DNA of 64,000 nucleotides. It comes from SG8-32-3 sp964514055 (GTDB taxonomy: Archaea > Thermoproteota > Bathyarchaeia > Bathyarchaeales > Bathycorpusculaceae). The stretch covers positions 62,001 through 126,000 of the forward strand of contig CAZEPB010000003.1 in assembly GCA_964514055.1 (NCBI GenBank), written 5' to 3'. The translations under genes and the position numbers were made by a program. Positions 26,969 to 35,315 of this stretch are shown here, piece by piece. The notes below the pieces were generated by a model. That model was not told the origin of the DNA, made no database searches, and saw only the letters and a program-made list of their open reading frames with translations. The stretch's first letter is position 1, and each line of letters opens with the position of its first letter.

Positions 26969-29350
26969 CTATGCCTCCCTGCTTAAGGTCTCCTTCCAGC
27001 TTCGACGTAAATCCTTGAGCGAAGCATCCACAGCAATCGCGCCGTCTAATCCGTGAACGATTAATCGGGGATTCTTGGCGACCTTGCCTATCTGGGCGTA
27101 AACTTTGCCTTTCATTACCGCTTCAAAATCTTTTTCGGCTTTTTCTGGGACTTCCAAGAGAAAACGGCTGTTCGATTCAGAAAACAGCACGAAATCGTTG
27201 CGGTTTAATGCCTTATTCGGAACTTTTCTCAGGTCCAGTTCCACGCCGTAGCCGCCTGCTAACGCCATCTCAGCCGCGGTCACCGCCAACCCGCCCTCTG
27301 AAAGGTCGTGGCAAGCTTGGACAAGACCCATGTCTATGGCTTTAGTGACAGCGCTGAAGGTTTTTTTGGCCTGCGCCGCATGTACTTTCGGAACCGTTTT
27401 GCCCGTGTATCCTTTGAGTTTGTAGTATTCTGAGCCGCCTAGTTCCTTGAGCGTTTCACCGACAACGTAGAGCAGGTTGCCTGGCGCTTTCACGTCCATC
27501 GAGACAGCTGCGCGTATGTCTGGGATTATGCCTAACGCTGTAATCAGAAGTGTTGGCGTAACTGGACCCAGCGGAGACTCGTTGTAAAGACTATCCTTTC
27601 CCGAAATGAAAGGCGTCCTGAAGGCGATGGCAAAGTCGTAGCACGCCTTGCACGCTCTCACCAGTGAGCCGAGCCGCTCTGGCTTTTCAGGGTTGCCCCA
27701 CGTGAAATTATCGAGAAGCGCTATTCGGCGTCCGCCAACCGCCACGTTATTACGCACCGCCTCGTCTATGGCCGAAGCTGTCATCCAGTAAGTGTCTATT
27801 TTCCCATATTTCGGGTTCATCCCGCAGGATATTGCTATGCCCTTCCATGAGTCGTCGAGAGGTTTTAAGACCGCGGCGTCATTCGGTCCGCCGTACTCGC
27901 CTTGCAGGGGCTTAAGCACGGTGTTTCCTTTCACCTCGTGGTCGTAGGTGCGTACCACGCTTTCTTTGCTGGCGGTGTTGGGCGAGGAAAGAAGCTGCAA
28001 AAGCGTTCCAGTGAGGTCTTTCGGTTCGGGAAACGCTGGTTCTTCAATGCTCACGGTCTCATGTACTGCGGTTTTCAGGCTTTCGGGTGGCTCAAAAAGG
28101 AAACACATACCCATGTCTGCTACTTTTTCGCTTTGATAATGGAGCTGCAGACGTGTTTCTTGTGTGAGTTTTCCTATGGCTGTGGCTTCAACGTCTTCCT
28201 TCTCGAAGACTTCCAAGACTTTTCCGAGGTTTTCTGGCGGCACGATGAGGAGCATTCGTTCTTGGGACTCGGAAATGTAGATTTCCCAAGGAGCCAAGCC
28301 CTGATACTTCAGCGGCACTTTTTCAAGTGTTACTGTTGCGCCGCAACCGAATTTTTCAGCGGTTTCGCCAACAGCCGAGGATAATCCTCCGCCGCCCAAG
28401 TCCGTTATGGCTGAGGCGAGTTCACGGTCTCGAACTTCGATTATGGCGCGCTTCAGTTTCTCCTCCTCAATTGGGTCTGCGATTTGCACCGCGGGTCTGG
28501 ACACCTCTTCGGATTTTTCTGTGAGTTCGGCGGAAGCGAAGGTTACGCCGTGGATGCCGTCGCGGCCTGTTTTTCCGCCCGCCAGAAGGAGCACATCTCC
28601 TGCTTTGGCGTTTTTCCTGAACTTCTTCAGCGGCAAAAGCCCAATGCATCCGCAGTAGACGGTGACGTTTCCCGTGTAGCTGTCATCGAAGTATACGGCG
28701 CCGTTCACGGTGGGGATGCCCATGTTGTTTCCGTACGCGCTTATGCCTGCCGTTACGCCCATGTACACGTATTTTGGGTGTTTCACGCCTGCAGGCAGCT
28801 TGGCGTAATCATAATCTAAGGGTCCGAAGCCTAAAACGTCGGTGCACGCAATCGGATCTGCCCAGACACCTAAGACATCACGGATTACGCCGCCTACTCC
28901 TGTGGCTGCACCGCCGAACGGTTCCACCGCGGAGGGGTGGTTGTGGGTTTCCACTTTTGCGGCTATGCCGTAGCCTTTGTCGAAGCGGACGATGCCTGCG
29001 TTGTCTTCGAAGACGCTGAAGCACCAGTCTGGGTTGATTTCTCGTGTGGCTTTTGCGATGTAAGTTTTGAAGAGGCTGTGGATTTCCTTGTTGCCTACGC
29101 GTATTTTGCCTTTGAAGGTTTTGTGGTAGCAGTGTTCGCTCCATGTTTGGCTTATGGTTTGCAGTTCCACGTCCGTAGGGTTCCTTTCCTCTCTCTTGAA
29201 ATAAGCTTGGACAGCCTGCATCTCTTGCACGCTTAAGCCTAAGCCCAGCTCGCGGCTTATCTCGGAAAGCTGCGCCTCTGAGGCTTCAGACAAGGCAATC
29301 TCGTACATGGTGAAGGCGGTTTTTCCACGGACGTAGATGTCAGGGTTCAT
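26969..29350 (-). CDS. purL: phosphoribosylformylglycinamidine synthase PurL (small type)
   Basis: 793 aa, the size of the three-subunit (PurSLQ) type. Features include SQTWSEHCYHKTFKG in the N-terminal linker region, VETHNHPSAVEPFGGAATG for ATP binding, a central GGRIALLDN and a C-terminal HDLSEGGLAVTAAEMA. It converts FGAR to FGAM with ATP and ammonia from PurQ. The ATG start overlaps purS by 4 bases (ATGA). The predicted protein is intact along its length. Confidence 0.95.
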   Translation of the reverse strand: MNPDIYVRGKTAFTMYEIALSEASEAQLSEISRELGLGLSVQEMQAVQAYFKREERNPTDVELQTISQTWSEHCYHKTFKGKIRVGNKEIHSLFKTYIAKATREINPDWCFSVFEDNAGIVRFDKGYGIAAKVETHNHPSAVEPFGGAATGVGGVIRDVLGVWADPIACTDVLGFGPLDYDYAKLPAGVKHPKYVYMGVTAGISAYGNNMGIPTVNGAVYFDDSYTGNVTVYCGCIGLLPLKKFRKNAKAGDVLLLAGGKTGRDGIHGVTFASAELTEKSEEVSRPAVQIADPIEEEKLKRAIIEVRDRELASAITDLGGGGLSSAVGETAEKFGCGATVTLEKVPLKYQGLAPWEIYISESQERMLLIVPPENLGKVLEVFEKEDVEATAIGKLTQETRLQLHYQSEKVADMGMCFLFEPPESLKTAVHETVSIEEPAFPEPKDLTGTLLQLLSSPNTASKESVVRTYDHEVKGNTVLKPLQGEYGGPNDAAVLKPLDDSWKGIAISCGMNPKYGKIDTYWMTASAIDEAVRNNVAVGGRRIALLDNFTWGNPEKPERLGSLVRACKACYDFAIAFRTPFISGKDSLYNESPLGPVTPTLLITALGIIPDIRAAVSMDVKAPGNLLYVVGETLKELGGSEYYKLKGYTGKTVPKVHAAQAKKTFSAVTKAIDMGLVQACHDLSEGGLAVTAAEMALAGGYGVELDLRKVPNKALNRNDFVLFSESNSRFLLEVPEKAEKDFEAVMKGKVYAQIGKVAKNPRLIVHGLDGAIAVDASLKDLRRSWKETLSREA

Positions 29351-29598
29351 TTTTGCTCCTCAATGGCGATTGTGTAGTTGTCTTTGGTCGGGTTCGCCAG
29401 AAGCCTTTTGCACATCTCTTCGGCTTTCGCCTTGGCTTCTTTCAGTGTTGGGGCTTCAAGAAGGATTGTGTATAATTTGCTGACGTTTACGGCGTTAACC
29501 GCGTAGCCCAGCTCTTGTAGCAACCGTGCGGCTGTTTCGCCTTCGGGGTCGCTGTGACCTGGTTTGAGGCTGACTTCTATTTTCGCGCGGTATTTCAT
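29347..29598 (-). CDS. purS: FGAM synthase subunit PurS
   Basis: 83 aa, normal PurS length. Beta-alpha-beta fold with KPGHSDPEGETAARLLQELG and the final helix KAEEMCKRLLANPT, both conserved. PurS bridges PurL and PurQ. It lies between purM (58 bases upstream) and purL (4-base overlap) on the minus strand, so all four form one operon. Confidence 0.93.
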   Translation of the reverse strand: MKYRAKIEVSLKPGHSDPEGETAARLLQELGYAVNAVNVSKLYTILLEAPTLKEAKAKAEEMCKRLLANPTKDNYTIAIEEQK

Positions 29599-29656
29599 GG
29601 GCTAAAATGTTAAGTGTACTGATTTAAACGCTTTCATCACTAACCTGTGCAAACCG

Positions 29657-30736
29657 CTATGCCAGAACCATTTTCTTGTTTTCGTGGTGAATCACGATTT
29701 TTTCTTTAGCGGTCACTTTTCCTATTTGTTCAGGTTGAGCACCAGCCTTTTCCAGAGCACTCATCGCCTTTTCCCTGTCCGCTTTGTCTACGATTATGGC
29801 GAAGCCCCATCCCATGTTAAAGGTTCTGAACATCTCCTCATCCGTAACCCTGTAGCCCAGTTCCAGCGCGGTTTTCTGTATTAACCCGAAGATGGGTTGA
29901 GGCTTGAAATTGTTGAATTCGAAGCCTATGCTTGGCGAGAAACGCGTGAGATTGCTGAATTTCAAGTAAGCGTCACCCGTTATGTGTACGGCTGCCTTGA
30001 CCTTCACGCTTTGAGCTGTTGTAAGGAGGGGTTTCACGTAGATTTTTGTGGGTTCCAGAACTTCAAGAGCTATTTCCCTGTCTAGCCCGTCTGGGACTGT
30101 GTCTGGCTTGTATTTTCCGCCCCATTGACTGAAGAGGATTTTTCTTGCGAGGCTTATGCCGTTGCTGTGGAGCCCGCTGCTGCGGAGACCTATGACTGGG
30201 TCGTCGGGTTTGATGTGTTCTCCCGTGATTACATCCTGCTTGGCGACTTGACCTACAGCTGCTACTATCATGTCAAAGCCTTTGCCTTCCGCTAATCCTT
30301 TTATAACTTCAGCTACGTCGCCTATCTCTCCGCCCGTCACAGGACATTCTGATTCCACGGCGCCTTTGGCGACGCCTTCGAGCCACGCTTTCACCAGTTG
30401 CGGGTCGCTGGCTTGGGCGTGAATGTTGTCTGCGATGGCGAGCGGCTTGGCTCCTGAGCGTATGACATCGTTGACCGCCATGGCAACGGCATCAACACCT
30501 ATGGTGTCGTACTTGTCTGCGAGTTGGGCTACTAGGACTTTGGTTCCTACGCCTTCGATGACGAGGTCCAAGTAGGCGTTTTGGCTGATGGGAAATATGT
30601 TTCCATACGGCAAGCGCATAACTGCGCCAAACTTGCTGTACTCGTAGGTTTCCTTCAGTGTTTTCAACTGTTTTTTGGATTCGGCGCGTTGCTGGCGGTT
30701 TACGCCTGCGTCGGTGTAGGTGAAGTTTTTGGGCAT
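29657..30736 (-). CDS. purM: phosphoribosylformylglycinamidine cyclo-ligase (AIR synthetase)
   Basis: 359 aa. The N-terminal YTDAGVN and the ATP-binding loop IEGVGTKVLVAQL are typical, followed by MAVNDVIRSGAKPL, CPVTGGEIGD and GLRSSGLHSNG. It closes the imidazole ring of FGAM to give AIR. ATG 30736 is preceded by aaaaggagaacc, a clear Shine-Dalgarno. It is the first gene of the minus-strand purM-purS-purL-purQ operon. The next pathway enzymes (PurE, PurC, PurP/O, PurN/T) are not in the window. Confidence 0.95.
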   Translation of the reverse strand: MPKNFTYTDAGVNRQQRAESKKQLKTLKETYEYSKFGAVMRLPYGNIFPISQNAYLDLVIEGVGTKVLVAQLADKYDTIGVDAVAMAVNDVIRSGAKPLAIADNIHAQASDPQLVKAWLEGVAKGAVESECPVTGGEIGDVAEVIKGLAEGKGFDMIVAAVGQVAKQDVITGEHIKPDDPVIGLRSSGLHSNGISLARKILFSQWGGKYKPDTVPDGLDREIALEVLEPTKIYVKPLLTTAQSVKVKAAVHITGDAYLKFSNLTRFSPSIGFEFNNFKPQPIFGLIQKTALELGYRVTDEEMFRTFNMGWGFAIIVDKADREKAMSALEKAGAQPEQIGKVTAKEKIVIHHENKKMVLA

Positions 30737-30835
30737 ATAGCGGTTCTCCTTTTCGGGTATTCTTTCTGGTTTGTAGGAGATAACGATTTTGCATTTAACT
30801 GTGCCGTTTATGGTGTGGGGCTGGGTTTGCTTTTT

Positions 30836-31054
30836 TTAGGTACCGTGCATCCCAAAATACAGAAGTAACAATCCAATGAATACTAGGATGACAGCTATTA
30901 TTATTCCAAAGATGTACGTGTTGAATCCTGATAGAAACTCGAAACCAGCTTTTTCAAATGTTCCTGCCAAGGTTAAAATTGCTACAAAAATGCCCGCCAA
31001 TATGAAAACAAATGCTATAACCAAGACAATGACGCTGTTGCCTCTATTGTCCAT
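30836..31054 (-). CDS. small protein with two membrane helices
   Basis: 72 aa. Two hydrophobic helices (about residues 7-28 and 47-67) are joined by a short loop rich in Phe and Gly (TFEKAGFEFLSGFN), with a few polar residues at each end, so it is probably an integral membrane hairpin. Its start at ATG 31054 gives a short polar N-terminus (MDNRGNS). No family is recognised. It lies between purM and another membrane protein gene on the same strand, but gaps of 100-140 bases suggest separate transcription. Confidence 0.6.
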   Translation of the reverse strand: MDNRGNSVIVLVIAFVFILAGIFVAILTLAGTFEKAGFEFLSGFNTYIFGIIIAVILVFIGLLLLYFGMHGT

Positions 31055-31197
31055 GTTTAACTAACTCTCGTTTACGCAACATAATTCTGTAGAATGCTTA
31101 AGTTTTTCTATTTTATCTCAACTCTGCGTGTCATCTTAGATAGCTTTTTACAAAATAAGGAACAAAACCGCTCTGAGGAAACAAGCATTAGTTTTGG

Positions 31198-31662
31198 TTA
31201 ATGGAATTTTTTACTAACGCCACTGTAAATCAGGAGAAGCAGCAGAAACACTAACACCGCAATCTTGGTTGCCGCAAGATCTTGAATGATAGAGAAAGCG
31301 AGAAAGCCAATTGGAATCAAACCTAACAAACCATAAACAAAAAACGCCTTCAATCCTGCGCTTGAGTTTACGCCTGCCATGTAGCCGCTTCCAAAGAACA
31401 GGTCGGCTAGTTTCCCAAATCCACTCGTACAGGATTTACAGTAATAACAGGAATTGCAGCCAAGCCTCCGCAATATAGCGAAGATCATCACAAAGGCTGA
31501 GACAAGAAAAAGCCACCCAAGAATAGGATTAAAGAACCAACAGGCAACTGCGCCTATCACTATCCACAGAACTATTCCAAGGTTGCCTAGAATAAGCAAG
31601 GATTTCGAATAACCTTTTTTTTCGTCGCTGATAGGTTTCAACCCCTTTTCACAGGAATGCAA
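31198..31662 (-). CDS. membrane protein with a cysteine cluster in a cytosolic or external loop
   Basis: Up to 154 aa. Four hydrophobic segments, two on each side of a loop with four closely spaced cysteines (CNSCYYCKSC, about residues 69-78) followed by SGFGKLADLFFG. The cysteines could bind a metal or an Fe-S cluster, or form disulfides. The start is uncertain: TTG 31662 is the longest choice, but a TATA-like tgtattaaa at about 31672-31680 would put transcription near 31650, favouring TTG 31641. It is not recognised beyond a conserved look of the cysteine-plus-glycine motif. Confidence 0.6.
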   Translation of the reverse strand: MHSCEKGLKPISDEKKGYSKSLLILGNLGIVLWIVIGAVACWFFNPILGWLFLVSAFVMIFAILRRLGCNSCYYCKSCTSGFGKLADLFFGSGYMAGVNSSAGLKAFFVYGLLGLIPIGFLAFSIIQDLAATKIAVLVFLLLLLIYSGVSKKFH

Positions 31663-32014
31663 TCGGTTGCTTTAATACATAACCCTCAACGCGCTAAGTT
31701 ATTATTGCCAAGTTTCCTTATTCACTGACACTTGTTAATCAATAGAACATTGCAAGCCAATCTTAGATTGACAACTATTCGGAGTTTGAGAGTCCAGCTT
31801 TATCTCCAAATCCGAAATTTCTTAAATCGTAGCTGGGTTAGCAAACTGGACAAATGTTCAGTTATATTGCAAAAAACTATTTAAGAGCCTATCAATATCA
31901 GTTATAGGTCTACAAACGTATTGAAACAAAGGATACTACTACTTACTCAAAGACCTTGAAGCTCATCAAGAGTAAAATGCAAATAATAAAAAACATGGGA
32001 GGGAAAAAGCTGTT
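31663..32014. other. 352-base intergenic region with divergent promoters
   Basis: The stretch separates the cysteine-cluster membrane protein (minus) from the zinc-ribbon gene (plus). On the plus side a TATA-like ctatttaag lies near 31878, giving a leader of about 110 bases, and gggaggg at 31997-32003 is a strong ribosome binding site. On the minus side a TATA-like sequence sits near 31672-31680. No coding frame with family features is seen. Confidence 0.5.
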
Positions 32015-32233
32015 TTGGCAACCTCAACAAAAACGGAAATCGATATCAAAGAACCAAAATGCACGATATGTGACTATACTTTTTTCAAAGTTGAGCGAGT
32101 CTCACCTGACAAAATCAGACTAACTTGCGAAAATTGTGGAGAAAAACATCTAATAGTAATAAAATCTGAAGACAAAAACAAATCTACATTGAAATTTATC
32201 GATGCAGAAGAAAACATTTTAGAAACCTCGTAG
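32015..32233 (+). CDS. small zinc-ribbon protein
   Basis: 72 aa. Two CxxC pairs (CTICDY near 17-20 and CENCGE near 38-41) separated by a beta hairpin form a single zinc ribbon; the remaining strands (LIVIKSE, TLKFIDAEE) complete a small beta sheet. Such proteins commonly bind nucleic acid or act as small regulators. TTG 32015 is the only standard start in frame, but it is 11-12 bases after GGAGG (31998-32002), longer than the spacing elsewhere. An unusual GTT at 32012 would fit the spacing better, so the start is uncertain. Confidence 0.65.
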   Translation: MATSTKTEIDIKEPKCTICDYTFFKVERVSPDKIRLTCENCGEKHLIVIKSEDKNKSTLKFIDAEENILETS

Positions 32234-32301
32234 AATCTGCCAGCCACACTGTTTCATCAAAGTTTTCAGCCATTTTAACCATCGTAAAACACTATATCAG
32301 G

Positions 32302-32386
32302 TGCTGGGGCGAGTACTCCACTAGGTTTTGGTTTCTAGCCCAGCAGGGGGTCTAGAATTTGCATGAGTGATTTTTTTTATTTTTTC
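32302..32386 (+). terminator. hairpin followed by a T-run after the zinc-ribbon gene
   Basis: TGCTGGG at 32302-32308 pairs with CCCAGCA at 32339-32345. About 25 bases on, two T-runs (32371-32386) follow. The T-runs fit archaeal intrinsic termination; the hairpin may be part of the transcript end or of a separate small RNA. The arms are perfect over 7 bp with a 30-base loop. Confidence 0.4.
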
Positions 32387-32421
32387 TTCCGTTGACCAGT
32401 CCCACTAAGGAATACGCTGAA

Positions 32422-32456
32422 CCAGAGCTAGAGAAACTTGGGAACTAAAGCTCTGG
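32422..32456 (+). other. 8-bp inverted repeat in the tRNA upstream region
   Basis: CCAGAGCT at 32422-32429 pairs perfectly with AGCTCTGG at 32449-32456 across 19 bases. It lies in a 299-base gap (32234-32532) that otherwise holds the T-runs and the tRNA promoter and shows no protein-coding frame. It could be a small structured RNA or an operator. Confidence 0.35.
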
Positions 32457-32532
32457 AAGAGCGTAAAGGTTGGGCAAGAAGTCACAATTGACCGTAAACT
32501 TAAAGAATCAAGCCTTAATCAACAAAACAGGA

Positions 32533-32609
32533 GCGGTCGTAGTCTAGTTTGGCTAGGACATCAGCCTCCCACGCTGACGACCCGGGTTCAAATCCCGGCG
32601 ACCGCACCA
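32533..32609 (+). tRNA. tRNA-Gly (anticodon CCC), CCA encoded
   Basis: The acceptor stem GCGGTCG pairs with CGACCGC, the anticodon stem is TCAGC/GCTGA with the 7-base loop CTCCCAC (anticodon CCC), and the T arm is CCGGG-TTCAAAT-CCCGG. The 3' CCA is genomic (32607-32609). A TATA-like aaacttaaag lies about 32 bases upstream (32496-32505). There is no intron. Confidence 0.95.
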
Positions 32610-32614
32610 TAACC

Positions 32615-32656
32615 GCTCTCGGAGAGCTACCCCCTCCCTTATAAATAGATTGAACT
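32615..32656 (-). promoter_or_regulatory. palindrome plus TATA/G-tract element (copy D)
   Basis: GCTCTC-G-GAGAGC at 32615-32627 is a perfect palindrome just after the tRNA. It runs into an element that on the minus strand reads AGTTCAATCTATTTATAAGG followed by a G-rich tract, closely like the copy after secY. On the plus strand the same TATA-like ttataaata (about 32639-32647) stands where a promoter for the prefoldin operon would be expected, about 26 bases before a start of transcription near 32669. Confidence 0.45.
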
Positions 32657-32741
32657 GATTCGTGAAGTACGCATTCAGCTTTTGTTTGGAAAATGCTTAA
32701 TTAAGGGCTGTGCTTATTGCTGTGCAGACGGAAGGATAAAC

Positions 32742-33113
32742 ATGAGTGATGAACTTTCAAAGTTGCCGCCTCAAGTTCAAGAACGTTTACTTAGACTTCA
32801 GCAGTTGCAGCAGACATTGCAGTCTGTTTTGGCGCAGAAACAGCAGGTGGATATGGAGCAAACTGAGGTCGACCAGACCTTGACTGAGCTGCAAAAGACA
32901 GCTGACGACGCGGTGATTTACAAGGCAGTTGGTTCGCTTCTCTTGAAAGCGGAAAAAGCCAAGATAACCGAAGAGCTGGTTGAACGTAAAGAACTGTTGA
33001 ACACGCGAAGCACCGTTCTCGCCCGCCAAGAAGAACGATTACGCAGCCAAGTTAAAGAGGCTCAAACGAAACTTCAAGAGGACCTCAAGCCCCTTTCACC
33101 ATCCTCCAAATAG
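32742..33113 (+). CDS. pfdB: prefoldin beta subunit
   Basis: 123 aa from ATG 32742, which follows gaagga and gives the standard start MSDELSKLPPQVQE. A longer frame from 32682 would add 20 cysteine-rich residues unlike the family. Two long coiled-coil helices (about 10-50 and 75-115), rich in Gln, Leu and Glu, flank the short hairpin YKAVGSLLLKAEK. Prefoldin is a cytoplasmic chaperone hexamer of two alpha and four beta subunits that passes unfolded proteins to the thermosome. The DUF3194 gene follows 8 bases later, the usual archaeal partner. Confidence 0.93.
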   Translation: MSDELSKLPPQVQERLLRLQQLQQTLQSVLAQKQQVDMEQTEVDQTLTELQKTADDAVIYKAVGSLLLKAEKAKITEELVERKELLNTRSTVLARQEERLRSQVKEAQTKLQEDLKPLSPSSK

Positions 33114-33121
33114 CCTCCAAG

Positions 33122-33418
33122 GTGAAACGCGTGGAAGAGCTGGGGATACCCGACTTAACCACCGAACAAATCGAAACGTTATGCTCAACTGCGGAGAACG
33201 CCGCCAGAAAGCACGTTCTTTCAAAAGTGCCCTCCAAAATGGTGGAGAAACTAAACATAAGCGTGGAAGCCGACGGAACAAAACCTGTGAACATAACGAT
33301 CGAAATAGACGTTGCATTGTCACCAAAAATGAAAAACTTTGACGCTGACACGCTGGTTAAAGAGGCAGTTAAAGAAGCCCTAAAAGCAAGTGAAAATTAC
33401 CTGAGACAGTTAAAATGA
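33122..33418 (+). CDS. DUF3194 family protein
   Basis: 98 aa. It follows prefoldin beta, as DUF3194 genes do in many archaea. A first helical half (GIPDLTTEQIETLCSTAENAA, split) is followed by strands (KLNISVEAD, VNITIEIDVAL) and a final helix (VKEAVKEALKASENYL). Function unknown; the fixed neighbourhood suggests a role with prefoldin or in protein folding. The GTG start at 33122 and a 4-base overlap with the DHH gene put it in one operon. Confidence 0.85.
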   Translation: MKRVEELGIPDLTTEQIETLCSTAENAARKHVLSKVPSKMVEKLNISVEADGTKPVNITIEIDVALSPKMKNFDADTLVKEAVKEALKASENYLRQLK

Positions 33419-34410
33419 CATTCACAGACATAACCCAGATTTTAGACGAAACTCGGGCAAGCTTCGTTCTTTTGTTGTGCCACCACAACGCAGACCCCGA
33501 CGCCATATGTTCAGCCTACGCTTTTCAAGGCTTACTAGCAAAGTGTAGGCCAAACGTAACTGCTGAAATCGGAGCAGGACAGGGAATCAGCAGGCTTTCG
33601 AAGCATATTTTGAAACAGATTCCAATAAACGTGAACCTGCGACCTGATGTAGAAAAAGCCGATGTCATAGTGCTACTGGACACCAACACCACCCAGCAAG
33701 TGGGGCAGTTAGCTGAGAGAGTTATGAAAACCAAGGCACCGATAATAGTTATTGACCACCATGCAGCCCACCCGCAAACGGAGCAAATAGCAAAACTCTG
33801 CATAACAGACGAAGAAGCCTCATCCACATGCGAAATAGTCTACAACCTCTACAAGCAGGTCAACATTAAACCAGACATAAACGCGGCTAAAGCCCTTTTT
33901 CTAGGCATAACCTTTGATACCCGCCACTTCATCTTGGCTAAATCCTCAACGTTGAAGACTATATCTGAGCTTGTCGATATAGGGGTCAACCCTCAAGAAG
34001 AGCTGTCTGCGCTTGCCTTGCCTATGGACTTTTCTGAACGTGTCGCGAGAATAAAAGCGTGCCGAAGAGCCGAACTGTTGAAGGTTGAGAACTGGATAAT
34101 TGCCCTTTCACACGTCAGTTCCTACCAAGCCTCCGCGGCAAGAGCTTTAATTGATTTGGGCGCGCACATGGCGGCGGTGGCTGGACAAAAAAACGGGAAA
34201 ATCGAAATGAGTCTACGCTGCACTCGTGAATTCAATCAGATAACTGGCATTCACCTTGGAAAGGACATCGCTAAACCCTTAGGCGAGTACCTAAGAGGGA
34301 TGGGCGGCGGGCACGCCACAGCGGCGGGCGTCAACGGCGAAGGACAGATAGATAAAGGGCTCAAACGTTGCCTACGGCTGGTAAAAGAAAAACTGTCTAA
34401 TCAAAAATGA
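33415..34410 (+). CDS. DHH/DHHA1-family phosphoesterase (RecJ/NrnA-like)
   Basis: 331 aa. Metal-binding motifs in order: HHNADPDA at 23-30, LLDTN at 87-91 and DHHA at 114-117, then the C-terminal DHHA1 GGGHATAAG motif for substrate binding. The family includes RecJ-like nucleases, oligoribonucleases and cyclic-dinucleotide phosphodiesterases; length and motif spacing favour a small NrnA-like or archaeal RecJ-like enzyme. It overlaps the DUF3194 gene by 4 bases, and the next gene starts 54 bases downstream. Confidence 0.88.
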   Translation: MTFTDITQILDETRASFVLLLCHHNADPDAICSAYAFQGLLAKCRPNVTAEIGAGQGISRLSKHILKQIPINVNLRPDVEKADVIVLLDTNTTQQVGQLAERVMKTKAPIIVIDHHAAHPQTEQIAKLCITDEEASSTCEIVYNLYKQVNIKPDINAAKALFLGITFDTRHFILAKSSTLKTISELVDIGVNPQEELSALALPMDFSERVARIKACRRAELLKVENWIIALSHVSSYQASAARALIDLGAHMAAVAGQKNGKIEMSLRCTREFNQITGIHLGKDIAKPLGEYLRGMGGGHATAAGVNGEGQIDKGLKRCLRLVKEKLSNQK

Positions 34411-34463
34411 GTAGCTACTCTTAAATGGGAAAACAAAGCGTAACTTAGGCAGGCACAGCAAAC

Positions 34464-35315
34464 ATGGCTATGATAGAAACAAAAAACCTTATGTACACTT
34501 ACCCAGGCGTAACAAAACCGTCAATCAATGGTGTCTCCATAAAAGTGGAAAAGGGAGAATTTGTTCTAATCACGGGTCCAAGTGGATGCGGTAAGACAAC
34601 TCTGTGCCGATGCTTCAACGGCTTGATTCCTCACTTTTACCAAGGCGAATTGAAAGGCGAAATCACCGTAGCTGGGATGGACACAATCAAGCAACAGACA
34701 CACACAATGGCAAAAAGCGTGGGCTTGGTTTTTCAAAACCCCGAAAACCAGCTTTTCGCCCTATCAATAGAAAAAGACGTAGCCTTCGGACTGGAAAATC
34801 TAGGCGTGCCCAGAGAAGAAATGCGCAAAAGAGTGGAATGGGCGCTGAAGCTGACAAACATTTACGACTTGCGAGAGAGGTCGCCTCACGAAGTTTCAGG
34901 CGGTCAACAGCAACGCGTTGCAATTGCGGCTGTCCTTGCAATGCAGCCGGAAATAATAGTTCTGGACGAGCCGACATCCTTCCTTGACCCGTTAAGCGCA
35001 GAGAAAATATTTAAAGTGATCCATGAGCTTAACAAGAAACTTGGAATAACCGTCGTGCTAGTCGAGCACAGGCTGGACTTAACCGCAAAATACGCAGACC
35101 ACATAATAATCATGGACGAAGGAAAAGTCTGTTTTGACGGCAACCCCCGCGAAATCCTAAGCACCGAAGAAACTCGCCTTATTGGCGTGGGAATACCGAA
35201 AGCCACTCTTCTTTACCAGATTCTCAGAAAAGAAGGCATTAACCTGAGCAATCGTACACCGTTGTCCTCGGAAGAACTGGCAACACTGCTACTGGAGGCT
35301 TTTGAAACCACATGA
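34464..35315 (+). CDS. ecfA1: ECF transporter ATPase subunit (EcfA1-like)
   Basis: 283 aa. Walker A GPSGCGKTT near 39-47, the Q-loop in VFQNPENQLF, the signature SGGQQQRVAIA and Walker B IIVLDEPTSFLDP. The VFQNPxxQxF sequence is typical of energy-coupling factor ATPases. It powers uptake of a vitamin or metal ion captured by a substrate-binding S protein. It overlaps the second ATPase gene by 4 bases. Confidence 0.93.
   Translation: MAMIETKNLMYTYPGVTKPSINGVSIKVEKGEFVLITGPSGCGKTTLCRCFNGLIPHFYQGELKGEITVAGMDTIKQQTHTMAKSVGLVFQNPENQLFALSIEKDVAFGLENLGVPREEMRKRVEWALKLTNIYDLRERSPHEVSGGQQQRVAIAAVLAMQPEIIVLDEPTSFLDPLSAEKIFKVIHELNKKLGITVVLVEHRLDLTAKYADHIIIMDEGKVCFDGNPREILSTEETRLIGVGIPKATLLYQILRKEGINLSNRTPLSSEELATLLLEAFETT

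Noticed and set aside
32682..32741. 20-codon N-terminal extension of prefoldin beta
   Set aside because: The extension is cysteine-rich and unlike the family; ATG 32742 has a good Shine-Dalgarno and the standard N-terminus.
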